Shown piece after piece: positions 55,336 to 62,713 of a stretch of DNA of 64,000 bases. Source of the DNA: Cytophagaceae bacterium (GTDB taxonomy: Bacteria; Bacteroidota; Bacteroidia; Cytophagales; Spirosomataceae). The position numbers and the translations under genes are program-made. The stretch spans positions 124,001-188,000 of the forward strand of contig JAIXOL010000058.1 in NCBI GenBank assembly GCA_027486845.1, written 5' to 3'. The notes under the pieces are model-generated. The model worked only from the letters and a program-made list of their open reading frames with translations, searched no databases and was not told the DNA's origin. Position 1 is the first letter of the stretch. Every line of letters starts with the position of its first letter.

Positions 55336-55425
55336 TTTATTGGTATATCAGTTATTGGGAAATTGGTTATTGGTTTATTAGTTGTTGGGAAATTGGTTAA
55401 TGGGAAATTGGTTATCAGGAAATTA
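55336..55425. repeat. 15-bp tandem repeat in the leader of the response regulator gene
   Basis: Five adjacent units at 55351-55425 follow the pattern GTTATTGGGAAATTG (variants GTTGTTGGGAAATTG, GTTAATGGGAAATTG, GTTATCAGGAAATTA). A degenerate sixth unit occupies 55336-55350. The array ends 10 bp before the regulator start codon and fills most of the gap to the kinase stop. Confidence 0.85.
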
Positions 55426-55474
55426 ATTATTACCCTAAACCAGTAGCGAATAACTAGTCTACCAGTAACCAATT

Positions 55475-56569
55475 TTAGCTAGCCGCCCGAATATTCGATG
55501 AATCGAGTGAGATATTATTATTTTTTACATCATTGTTTGCTGTTGGAATTTCTATTTCTGCACAAACGGTCAAATTGTCTTCTTGATAAATTTTGAAAGA
55601 CGAATCTGTGCCATAAAGAATATCAAGTCGTTGGGCGGTATTTTTTAGTCCAAAACCACTTGATTCAGAATCTGAGTCAGTACTGCGTAATTGTCCTGTA
55701 TTTCTGATTTTTATTTGAAGTTTATCTTTAATAATGCTCGTATTGATTTCGATAAATCCCCAGCCAATAGCTTTTTGGACACCGTGCTTTATGGCGTTTT
55801 CTACCAAAGTCTGAAGCATCATTGGTGGAACTTGAATGCCTAATGTATTTTCATCAACATCCCATTTTGATTGCAATCGTTCTTCGTAACGTACTTTTTC
55901 GAGTGCCAAATAGTCTTCAACTGTTCGAAGTTCTTCTTTTAGCGAAATAGTTGTACGGCGGTCAGCAATGAGTGAACTTCTTAGAATATTCGATAGTTGA
56001 GTGATTCCTTGTTGGGCTTTGGTGGGGTCTTCATAAACCAATGCTCTGATACTATTAAGTGCATTGAATATAAAATGAGGGTTCATTTGAGCTTTTAGTA
56101 CTTTGGCTTCTGATTCTTTAATAGAATTACGAAGTTTGAGTTGCTCGATTTCTCGTTGACGTTTTTCTTCAGAATAATGATAAAAGATATAAACCAAAAC
56201 CCAAACCATTGTTGGTTTTGAGAGGTTGATAAAATACTCAATGGCGAGAATTGGATTTTCGCTCAAAAGTTGGCCTGTATATTTGGCGTCAAGTGGAAGG
56301 TTCAAGGCTACCATGAAATCTGTCATAACAAAAACGCCTAAAACAACTCTTATCGCTATTTGAGTCATTGGAAGTATAATCCAATTATAACGCTTGACGA
56401 TGTATCTGAAAGAATGGGTCAAAAAAATGGCCAAAATTATATTGGCAAATGCTTGAAAAAGCATCTGATTTTCAAAACCATATTGTACTGAATACACAAA
56501 TACTTCGTTTCCGAAATAAAGTGACCAGCCTATAATCTGGAATAACCAATATAATTTGTTTTTACTCAT
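55475..56569 (-). CDS. LytS-type sensor histidine kinase
   Basis: 364 aa from the ATG at 56569; a TTG nine codons upstream is possible. The N-terminal about 150 residues carry four predicted transmembrane helices (LYWLFQIIGWSLYFGNEVFV, QAFANIILAIFLTHSFRYIV, VVLGVFVMTDFMVALNL, PTMVWVLVYIFYHYS). A short coiled linker follows, then the His-kinase domain with the phosphorylated His in AQMNPHFIFNALNSIRAL and the ATPase N-box in MLQTLVENAIKHGVQKA, then SGFGLKNTAQRL. It acts with the LytTR regulator encoded next. The signal sensed is unknown. Confidence 0.93.
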   Translation of the reverse strand: MSKNKLYWLFQIIGWSLYFGNEVFVYSVQYGFENQMLFQAFANIILAIFLTHSFRYIVKRYNWIILPMTQIAIRVVLGVFVMTDFMVALNLPLDAKYTGQLLSENPILAIEYFINLSKPTMVWVLVYIFYHYSEEKRQREIEQLKLRNSIKESEAKVLKAQMNPHFIFNALNSIRALVYEDPTKAQQGITQLSNILRSSLIADRRTTISLKEELRTVEDYLALEKVRYEERLQSKWDVDENTLGIQVPPMMLQTLVENAIKHGVQKAIGWGFIEINTSIIKDKLQIKIRNTGQLRSTDSDSESSGFGLKNTAQRLDILYGTDSSFKIYQEDNLTVCAEIEIPTANNDVKNNNISLDSSNIRAAS

Positions 56570-56632
56570 AATGTCATGATAGTTTTTTTGATTCAAAAAT
56601 ATAGTTTTGGATTCAACTATGAATAAAAATAC

Positions 56633-56662
56633 AGAAAACCCGACTAAAAAGACGGGTTTTCT
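56633..56662. terminator. Terminator after the histidine phosphatase gene
   Basis: Perfect 10-bp arms AGAAAACCCG (56633-56642) and CGGGTTTTCT (56653-56662), 10-nt loop, 35 bp after the phosphatase stop. T-rich tail in either direction. Confidence 0.75.
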
Positions 56663-56697
56663 ACATCAATGGGAAAATGATTCTATAAGCGGACATA

Positions 56698-57336
56698 TTA
56701 TTTTACCAAGAGTTTGGTCAAATGTTCGGTATCGTTGGCTAAATCAAGACTGAACTTTTTTGTTTGATAATCATAACTTAGGCGATAAAGGCATAAATTG
56801 CTATGATTGAAGGTATCCATTTCTGAAAGTGGAAGGTCAAGCAGGTGAGTCAATAGAATCCTTATAGCACGGCCGTGCATAGCTACTAAAATCATTTGTT
56901 CGTCAGAACGAGCAATTATTTCTTCAAAAGCTGTTTTTTGTCGAGCAACTACTTGTTCCGGGGTTTCGCCACCCGTAGCGGCAGGAATATCAGTTTTGCC
57001 TTTTCCCCAATTAGCGATGATTTCAAGATAATTTTCGTCTTCAAGATAATTTGGTACTTTACCTTCTTTTTCACCCCAACTTATTTCATTTAGGCCTTCA
57101 AACTGCTCATAGGGAATACCAAGATTGATGAATTCTTGAACCGATTGCACTGTACGGCGTAGCTTTGAAGTATATATTTTATCGAACTCGATATCTTGAT
57201 AAACATCAAAAAAAGCCCTTGCCTGTAAAAAGCCAAGTTCGTTTAGATCTGAGTCGATACCACTGCCTTGAACTACTCCTCGGCGATTGAACTCAGTTTC
57301 TCCATGACGTATCAAATAAATTGTTTTGGTAAGCAA
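56698..57336 (-). CDS. Histidine phosphatase family protein (phosphoglycerate mutase-like)
   Basis: 212 aa, cytoplasmic. The phosphohistidine motif is at the N-terminus, YLIRHGETEFN (RHG with His about residue 11). Further family parts are YTSKLRRTVQSVQEF, the acid in LNEISWGEKEGK, GGETPEQVVARQ, and the second His in MILVAMHGRAIRILLTHLL. The gene is single, closed by its own terminator, and divergent from the thioesterase gene. The substrate may be a sugar phosphate or another small phosphoester; it cannot be chosen from sequence. Confidence 0.9.
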   Translation of the reverse strand: MLTKTIYLIRHGETEFNRRGVVQGSGIDSDLNELGFLQARAFFDVYQDIEFDKIYTSKLRRTVQSVQEFINLGIPYEQFEGLNEISWGEKEGKVPNYLEDENYLEIIANWGKGKTDIPAATGGETPEQVVARQKTAFEEIIARSDEQMILVAMHGRAIRILLTHLLDLPLSEMDTFNHSNLCLYRLSYDYQTKKFSLDLANDTEHLTKLLVK

Positions 57337-57488
57337 AATATCAGTATTTAAAATTGAAACTATCTAAAACAAACCTTAGTTTTGACCCTAAAATTAACAA
57401 AGTCGCAAAATTACATAATATTAAACGATATCATTAGGCTACAATACAAATTTTTAAATTATTTAAAACACTAAAACATCCAATAGGA

Positions 57489-57908
57489 ATGATATTTAAG
57501 AATAAGTTTGATTTGACAAAACAATTTGGTGAAGTTTCAATGGGGGATCATTTGGGAATTGAATTTGTAGAAATAGGAGAAGACTTTGTATCTGCAAGAA
57601 TGCCCGTTGACCACCGTACCAAACAGCCTTTTGGAATTCTACATGGTGGAGCATCGGTGGTTTTGGCCGAAACACTTGGAAGTATGGCTTCAGTAATGGT
57701 ATTGGATGATATGGAAAAACAAAGGGCAGTTGGTCTGGAAATTAATGCTAATCATATTCGTTCGGTAAGCAGCGGTTGGGTTTATGGAAAAGCAACTCCA
57801 ATTCATCTTGGCCGTACAACTCATATTTGGGATATAAGAATTACTTCAGAAGAACAAAAACTTGTTTGTGTTGTGCGTCTAACGGTTGCAGTTATTGAAG
57901 TAAAATGA
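57489..57908 (+). CDS. Hotdog-fold acyl-CoA thioesterase, PaaI/YdiI type
   Basis: 139 aa. Single hotdog domain with the family signature FGILHGGASVVLAETLGSMA, in which the HGG turn and Glu are the catalytic elements. The sequence is closest in style to YdiI/MenI-like hydrolases that release CoA from 1,4-dihydroxy-2-naphthoyl-CoA in menaquinone synthesis, and to PaaI. No other menaquinone gene is nearby, so the substrate stays open. It is divergent from the histidine phosphatase and followed by copy 2 of the palindromic element. Confidence 0.9.
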   Translation: MIFKNKFDLTKQFGEVSMGDHLGIEFVEIGEDFVSARMPVDHRTKQPFGILHGGASVVLAETLGSMASVMVLDDMEKQRAVGLEINANHIRSVSSGWVYGKATPIHLGRTTHIWDIRITSEEQKLVCVVRLTVAVIEVK

Positions 57909-57955
57909 TGCTTGCCGTTTGATATTTGCACTATAATGTATAGTTTTAATATTGA

Positions 57956-58140
57956 AGTACAAGAAATGGAATTCGAGACGGTTCGCCGCTGCGACGGTTC
58001 GCCGCGGCGATGGTTTGCGACAGCGACGGTTCTCAAAAGAGATAAAAGCTTGATTATCAACAAATAAATTGACAAATCCTTGTCGCTTATTTTCGTTTCA
58101 GTACTTATTTAAACATGAAAATTAGTGTTAATATTTGAAT
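57956..58140. repeat. Palindromic intergenic element, copy 2, with expanded 16-bp units
   Basis: Shares with copy 1 the order GAGACGGTTCG, GATAAAA, TTGATTATCA, TTGTCGCTTATTTTCG and TCAGTACTTATT. The right half is more diverged. The 16-bp segment that occurs once in copies 1 and 3 is present four times in tandem at 57975-58038 (type unit GCGACGGTTCGCCGCG), which makes a GC-rich patch in AT-rich DNA. No gene lies in this 317-bp gap. Confidence 0.7.
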
Positions 58141-58225
58141 AACCCATCCAACACTTTCAAATAAATTGAGAAATTTGATACTTTTATATCGCTAATCACA
58201 AAAACTAAATCGTGTTAAACAAATC

Positions 58226-58993
58226 ATGCAAAACAAACTTTTCAATAATCAAGTAGCCATCGTTACAGGGGCTGGTGTGGGCATCGGTTTTGAAGTGGCT
58301 CGTCAACTCGCTGCACAAGGAGCAAAAGTAGTTTTAAACGATATTGATACAGATTTGGCGAATTCGGCCAGTCAAAAAATCAGTGAGCAAGGCGGAATTT
58401 GTGTGGCCTTCGGTGGAGATATTTCAGAAATAAAAACCATCCAAGACATTGTGACATTTACAGTGGAAACTTTCAAGAAATTAGATATTTTGGTTGCAAA
58501 TGCAGGAATTACGACTTTCGGAGATTTCTTAGAATATCAACCAGAATCAATGAATAAATTGCTGCAAGTCAACCTTTTCGGAACGTTTTTCTTGACACAA
58601 GCCGCCGCCAAACAAATGGTTTTACAAGGGCATGGCGGAAGTATTTTACTAACATCATCGGTGACTGCCCATGCGGCTCACCTCAATTTGGCTGCTTACG
58701 GAATGACTAAAGCCGCCATTGACCAACTGTCCAAAAACCTAATTGTGGATTTGGCACCGCACAAAATCAATATTAACACCATTGTTCCTGGGGCAACATT
58801 AACCGAACGCACACTCGAAGATGCCGAGTACATCAAAACCTGGTCGAGAATTACACCATCGGGCAGGCCAGCAACCGTGGAAGATATTGCTAATGCCGCT
58901 TTATTTTTGGTTTCACCTTTGTCTCGTCAAATTATGGGGCAAAATCTTGTCATTGATGGTGGTTGGGTTTCGGTGGGGGTTTCGCCTTATTAG
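58226..58993 (+). CDS. Short-chain dehydrogenase/reductase (first of two)
   Basis: 255 aa classical SDR. Cofactor motif TGAGVGIGFEVARQLA near residue 14, Asp at the end of beta-2 (VVLNDID) suggesting NAD preference, NAGITTFGDF, catalytic Ser in LLTSSVTAHAA and the Tyr-x-x-x-Lys pair in LAAYGMTKAAIDQL. The C-terminal LVIDGGW is typical. Substrate not predictable; sugar and polyol dehydrogenases are closest in style. It is a single gene between repeat-rich gaps. Confidence 0.93.
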   Translation: MQNKLFNNQVAIVTGAGVGIGFEVARQLAAQGAKVVLNDIDTDLANSASQKISEQGGICVAFGGDISEIKTIQDIVTFTVETFKKLDILVANAGITTFGDFLEYQPESMNKLLQVNLFGTFFLTQAAAKQMVLQGHGGSILLTSSVTAHAAHLNLAAYGMTKAAIDQLSKNLIVDLAPHKININTIVPGATLTERTLEDAEYIKTWSRITPSGRPATVEDIANAALFLVSPLSRQIMGQNLVIDGGWVSVGVSPY

Positions 58994-59407
58994 ATTCGGC
59001 CAATTCGGCTGTTTGATACGCTCAGCTAACGGATAAATAAATAATAGCAAAACCATGATACGAATGTTGAGTTTTGATTATAACCAACTCCGATAGCCTA
59101 AATGTTAGCGAATGAAGTTGGAAGGTTCGGCTGATTTTAACATCAGTCATTGTGTTAACCGTTTTTAAAACGGCAGTAGAGAATAAATTTTTATTCGGTT
59201 GCGTTCTAAGAACCCCGTTCGCTTGAGTGTTAGCGAATAAAGTTAAAAGTTCGGCTGATTTTTAAGCCGTAGTGGAGCTATCAGTCGTTGTCTCAGCCGT
59301 TCAATATCCATTGCGGGTTACAACGGCGAGAGTAAAAGAAGTAAAAAAGTACCAAATAGAGCGATAAACTGCTTTATTTTCTTCCAACAAACCAACACTA
59401 CAATAAA
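58994..59407. repeat. Intergenic region with two diverged direct repeats
   Basis: No gene in 414 bp. Two related segments occur, at about 59101-59165 and 59231-59312. Both contain GTTAGCGAAT-AAGTT, then GTTCGGCTGATTTT, then ATCAGTC-TTGT, then CCGTT. The second has about 11 extra bases between the GGCTGAT and ATCAGTC parts, which are complementary and could form a hairpin. The origin is unclear. Confidence 0.5.
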
Positions 59408-59965
59408 ATGACAGCTACTTTTTTTGCAACACATGCAGAATTTAGAGAATGGCTCGAAAAGCACAATAAAATTGAAACCGAATTGCTGGTAGGTTTCTAT
59501 AAAGTGAATAGCGGTAAGCCATCAATGTCATGGTCGGAATCGGTTGATCAAGCTCTTTGTTTTGGTTGGATAGATGGCATCAGAAGAACAATTGATAACC
59601 AAAGTTATAGCATTCGTTTTACGCCTCGCAAGCGAATGAGTATTTGGAGTGCCGTTAATATCAACAAAATGGCAAAACTCACACAAGCCGGACTAATAAC
59701 TCCTGAAGGACACAAGGCATTTGAGGCAAGAATTGAAAACAAATCTCGTATTTATTCTTACGAAAAAGAACTTGATATTCTTAACCCAAACTATGAAAGT
59801 CAGTTCAAAATGAAAAAATTAGCATGGGAGTTTTTTGAGAAGCAAGCATCTTCCTACAAAAATGTAATGATACATTGGATTATGAGTGCTAAACAGGAAT
59901 CCACCCGATTATCAAGGCTTGAAAAAACAATCAATATTAGCGAACAACAAAAACGAATGAGATAA
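59408..59965 (+). CDS. YdeI/OmpD-associated family protein
   Basis: 185 aa, no signal peptide. Matches the YdeI family: FATHAEFREWLEKHNKIETE, LLVGFYKVNSGKPSMSWSES, VDQALCFGWIDGIRRTIDNQ, SIRFTPRKRMSIWSAVNINK. The biochemical role of the family is not established; some members are linked to bacteriocin or peptide resistance. The next gene starts 5 bp after the stop and also has a YdeI-type domain, so the two form an operon. Confidence 0.88.
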   Translation: MTATFFATHAEFREWLEKHNKIETELLVGFYKVNSGKPSMSWSESVDQALCFGWIDGIRRTIDNQSYSIRFTPRKRMSIWSAVNINKMAKLTQAGLITPEGHKAFEARIENKSRIYSYEKELDILNPNYESQFKMKKLAWEFFEKQASSYKNVMIHWIMSAKQESTRLSRLEKTINISEQQKRMR

Positions 59966-59969
59966 AAAA

Positions 59970-60611
59970 ATGAATCCTAAACTTGACTTATTTTTTGAGA
60001 AAGCCACAAAATGGCAAGAAGAATTAGTGAAATTACGAGAAATCGTTCTTGATTGCGGACTAACTGAAGAATTGAAATGGGGTGTTCCGTGCTATACTTT
60101 CAATAAAACAAATGTTATTATACTCGGTGGATTTAAAGATTACTGTTTCATCAGTTTTCTTAAAGGAGTATTATTGCATGATTCAGAAAATATACTGCAA
60201 AAACCAGGCGAAAATACTCAGTCGGGGCGTATCATTCCGTTTACTGATATTCAGAAAATAATTGGTATGAACCAAACTTTGAAAGCATATATTTACGAGG
60301 CTATCGAGGTTGAAAAAGCAGGTTTAAAAGTGGAATCCAATAGTAAAACTGAATTAGTATTTCCTGATGAGCTGCTGCAAAAATTTGAATCTAATCCAAC
60401 CTTTAAAGTTGCTTTTGAAGCACTGACACCAGGCAGACAACGGGCTTACAATATCTATTTTTCTGGAGCTAAACAGTCGAAGTCTCGAGAGTCGAGGATA
60501 GAAAGTTATGTCCAACGAATCCTTAGCGGAAAGGGCTTTAATGACTGCACTTGTGGACTGTCAAAAAGGCTTCCTAATTGTGATGGCTCGCATAAATATA
60601 TTAAAGTCTAA
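59970..60611 (+). CDS. DUF1801-YdeI protein with C-terminal CDGSH iron-sulfur motif
   Basis: 213 aa. The N-terminal half (about 15-125) is a DUF1801/YdhG-like domain (LTEELKWGVPCYTFNKTNVI, GRIIPFTDIQKI). Residues about 130-185 match the YdeI C-terminal domain (LVFPDELLQKFESNPTFKVA, FEALTPGRQRAYNIYFSGAK, ESRIESYVQRILSGKG). The tail reads CTCGLSKRLPNCDGSH at 193-208, an exact fit to the CDGSH pattern C-x-C-x2-S-x3-P-x-C-D-G-S-H that binds a [2Fe-2S] cluster. The fusion suggests a redox- or iron-linked role, which is inference. It is 5 bp behind the other YdeI-type gene. Confidence 0.88.
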   Translation: MNPKLDLFFEKATKWQEELVKLREIVLDCGLTEELKWGVPCYTFNKTNVIILGGFKDYCFISFLKGVLLHDSENILQKPGENTQSGRIIPFTDIQKIIGMNQTLKAYIYEAIEVEKAGLKVESNSKTELVFPDELLQKFESNPTFKVAFEALTPGRQRAYNIYFSGAKQSKSRESRIESYVQRILSGKGFNDCTCGLSKRLPNCDGSHKYIKV

Positions 60612-60735
60612 GTCTCATTTTCTAAACATATATAAATATGGGGGGAATTATAATTGATTTCATTTATTTTGGGAAAGGTTTGTCTCTTCATAAAAGAGGA
60701 TAAATTTAATTATTGAAATATAATTTAGAATTAGT

Positions 60736-60903
60736 CATGAGACACAAGAAACAAGATACAAAAATCCAAGACGATTCGAATCAGCGATAAAAGCTTGATT
60801 ATCAATAAATTAATTTACATATTTTTGTCAATCATTTTTAGCTCAGTACTTATATTATCTAAAAATTAGACAATAATTTAAAATTATTTTATATTTGATA
60901 TGA
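60736..60903. repeat. Palindromic intergenic element, copy 3, right end truncated
   Basis: Starts CATGAGACACAAGAAACAAG and continues with ACGATTCG, GCGATAAAAGCTTGATTATC, TTTTTGTCAATCATTTTTAG, CTCAGTACTTAT, in the same order as copies 1 and 2. The inner parts still pair with each other (TATCAATAAATTAATTT against the reverse complement ending at 60903), but the outer right arm is missing. It sits in the 328-bp gap before the ThuA gene; nothing else is seen in the gap. Confidence 0.7.
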
Positions 60904-60939
60904 AAATGCTTTTTTGCCTACCAATCACTATTTTACAAA

Positions 60940-61797
60940 ATGAAAAAAGGTTTAAAAATTATCCTTTGGTCGGTGCTGACTATTGTTATATTACTCGGAA
61001 TACTTATGGCTGGGTTTATATATAAAATAAAAAATGGTTTCCCTGTTTTTTATGAAACTGAAGCTCCAAAAATTGCTTTTCCTACTACTCAAGCTGCTGT
61101 TTTATTATTTTCAAAAACTACTGGTTTTCGTCATGGTGCTTCCATTGATTCGTCAAAACCAATTATTGCCGATTTAGCTAAGAAAAACAATTGGTTTCTT
61201 TACGAAACTGAAGATGGTGGCGTTTTTAATGCCGAGCAACTTTCAAAATTTAAGACTATCATTTTCAATAATTCGACTGGCAGAGTATTGAATGATGAAC
61301 AACAAAAAGCTTTAGAGCAATACGTAGAAAATGGTGGAAGTTTAATTGGTATTCATGGTTCGGGCGATAATTCTCATCATTGGGATTGGTATGTGCAGAA
61401 TTTGATAGGGGCAGAATTTTCGCATCATCCTATCAATCCACAATTTCAGAAAACTGATGTTTTATTAGAACCAAAAGCAGATAGTTTGATTACTGCACAA
61501 ATTTCTCAGCCTTGGAGTCATACCGACGAATGGTATGTGTTTTTTGAAAATCCTCGTAAAAAAGGCTTTAATATTTTATATACAATTAATGGCGAAACCA
61601 TCATTCCGAATGGTGACGTGCCATTTTTGGCAAGTGGCAAAACCTTCGGTATGGGTAAAGACCATCCTGTAGCATGGTGTAAAAATATTGGAAAAGGTAA
61701 AACTTTTTATACCTCAATGGGACATGACGAATCTGTCTGGAAAGATGGAAATTTCGTTCAACTCATTGAAAATGCTATCAATTGGACCTTGAAATAA
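60940..61797 (+). CDS. ThuA-domain protein
   Basis: 285 aa with an N-terminal transmembrane helix (IILWSVLTIVILLGILMAGF), so it is anchored and faces the periplasm. The rest is a ThuA/trehalose-utilization domain with a flavodoxin/glutaminase-like fold: VLLFSKTTGFRHGASIDSSK, LEQYVENGGSLIGIHGSGDN, WYVQNLIGAEFSHHP, TDEWYVFFENPR, HPVAWCKNIGKGKTFYTSMG. Such proteins occur in sugar catabolic loci; their reaction is not well defined. It lies upstream of a second SDR and an MFS transporter on the same strand. Confidence 0.88.
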   Translation: MKKGLKIILWSVLTIVILLGILMAGFIYKIKNGFPVFYETEAPKIAFPTTQAAVLLFSKTTGFRHGASIDSSKPIIADLAKKNNWFLYETEDGGVFNAEQLSKFKTIIFNNSTGRVLNDEQQKALEQYVENGGSLIGIHGSGDNSHHWDWYVQNLIGAEFSHHPINPQFQKTDVLLEPKADSLITAQISQPWSHTDEWYVFFENPRKKGFNILYTINGETIIPNGDVPFLASGKTFGMGKDHPVAWCKNIGKGKTFYTSMGHDESVWKDGNFVQLIENAINWTLK

Positions 61798-61812
61798 ATT
61801 CAAATTACCGCA

Positions 61813-61838
61813 TAGAGATGTTGGATGCAATGTCTCTT
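61813..61838. repeat. Degenerate GAGA-TG palindrome
   Basis: AGAGATGTTG (61814-61823) and CAATGTCTCT (61828-61837) are imperfect inverted copies. It resembles the GAGACGTTGC palindrome at 36200-36256 and sits between the ThuA and SDR genes. Confidence 0.4.
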
Positions 61839-61860
61839 AAGCGTTGAATAAACAAAAAAT

Positions 61861-62646
61861 ATGAGCAAAATAGCCATAATCACAGGAGCTGCACGCGGCA
61901 TAGGCTTAGAAATAGCCAAAAGATTCAATAAAGAAGGGTATCAGGTAGTGATTTTAGACATTAATGCTACCGAACTTGCCAAATGTGAAGAAAACTTGAA
62001 AGAGCAAAAGGGCTTTTCGTTTTTCAACTGTGATGTTTCTAATCATCAATCGGTTACGGAAGTTTTTACTCAAATAACTAATCAATATCCTGCTATTCAT
62101 GCACTCGTAAATAATGCAGGAATTGCCATTTTTAAACCCGCCGAAGAAGTGAGTTTTGAAGATTGGAGTGCGGTGATGTCGGTAAACTTAAATGGTACAT
62201 TTCTTTGTAGTCAAGCATCTTTACCCGCTTTGGTTGCAGGGCAAGGAAGTATTGTAAACATCGCAAGTATTTCTGGCGTAAGAGCTAGTACTTTACGTAT
62301 TGCTTACGGAACGAGTAAAGCCGCTATCATGCACCTTACGAAACAGCAAGCCGTTGAATATGGCAATAAAGGTGTGCGAGTAAATGCTGTTGCACCAGGC
62401 CCAGTAGAAACCGAAATGGCAAGGTTGGTGCATAGTGCAGATATTAGAACTTCTTACGCTGATGCTATTCCCTTAGCTCGCTACGGAACTACCGAAGAAA
62501 TTGCTAACACAGTATATTTCTTGTGTAGTCCGCAAGCTACTTATATCAATGGTCAAATCATTTGTGCCGATGGTGGTTTCGATGCCGCGGGAGTAGGTTT
62601 GCCAAGTTTAAGAGGCCCCCTAAATCCCCCAAATGAGGGACTTTAA
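61861..62646 (+). CDS. Short-chain dehydrogenase/reductase (second), with an element-derived C-terminus
   Basis: 261 aa classical SDR. TGAARGIGLEIAKRF cofactor motif, Asp in VVILDIN (NAD-type), LVNNAGIAIF, Ser in IVNIASISGVRAS, and Tyr-x-x-x-Lys in RIAYGTSKAAIM; PGPVETEMA and GQIICADGGF follow. SDRs normally end soon after this last motif. Here the final residues (RGPLNPPNEGL) are encoded by the left arm of a 101-bp inverted-repeat element, so the native stop was apparently lost or moved. The MFS gene follows, possibly as part of one sugar-utilization unit with ThuA. Confidence 0.92.
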   Translation: MSKIAIITGAARGIGLEIAKRFNKEGYQVVILDINATELAKCEENLKEQKGFSFFNCDVSNHQSVTEVFTQITNQYPAIHALVNNAGIAIFKPAEEVSFEDWSAVMSVNLNGTFLCSQASLPALVAGQGSIVNIASISGVRASTLRIAYGTSKAAIMHLTKQQAVEYGNKGVRVNAVAPGPVETEMARLVHSADIRTSYADAIPLARYGTTEEIANTVYFLCSPQATYINGQIICADGGFDAAGVGLPSLRGPLNPPNEGL

Positions 62647-62713
62647 TTGTCCATTCAGTTTTTAATAATTAATTCAAACTAAATACCAATTCCCCATTGG
62701 GGAAAGGGAGCCT
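62613..62713. mobile_element. 101-bp inverted-repeat (MITE-like) element between the SDR and MFS genes
   Basis: Left arm AGGCCCCCTAAATCCCCCAA (from 62613), with TGAGGGACTTTAATTG beyond it. The right arm, read in reverse complement from 62713, is AGGCTCCCTTTCCCCAATGG, then GGAATTGG. The arms pair over about 35 bp with gaps. It encodes no protein of its own. The left arm covers the last codons and stop of the SDR gene; the right arm ends exactly at the MFS start codon and contributes the purine-rich GGAAAGGGAG ahead of it. Confidence 0.75.

Noticed and set aside
55326-55472. 49-residue N-terminal extension of the LytTR regulator
   Set aside because: It is the translation of a 15-bp tandem repeat and has no receiver-domain character.
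58994-59407. Integron cassette array with attC sites
   Set aside because: The repeated GTTAGCG blocks do not fit the GTTRRRY core and no integrase is visible, so I report only diverged repeats.
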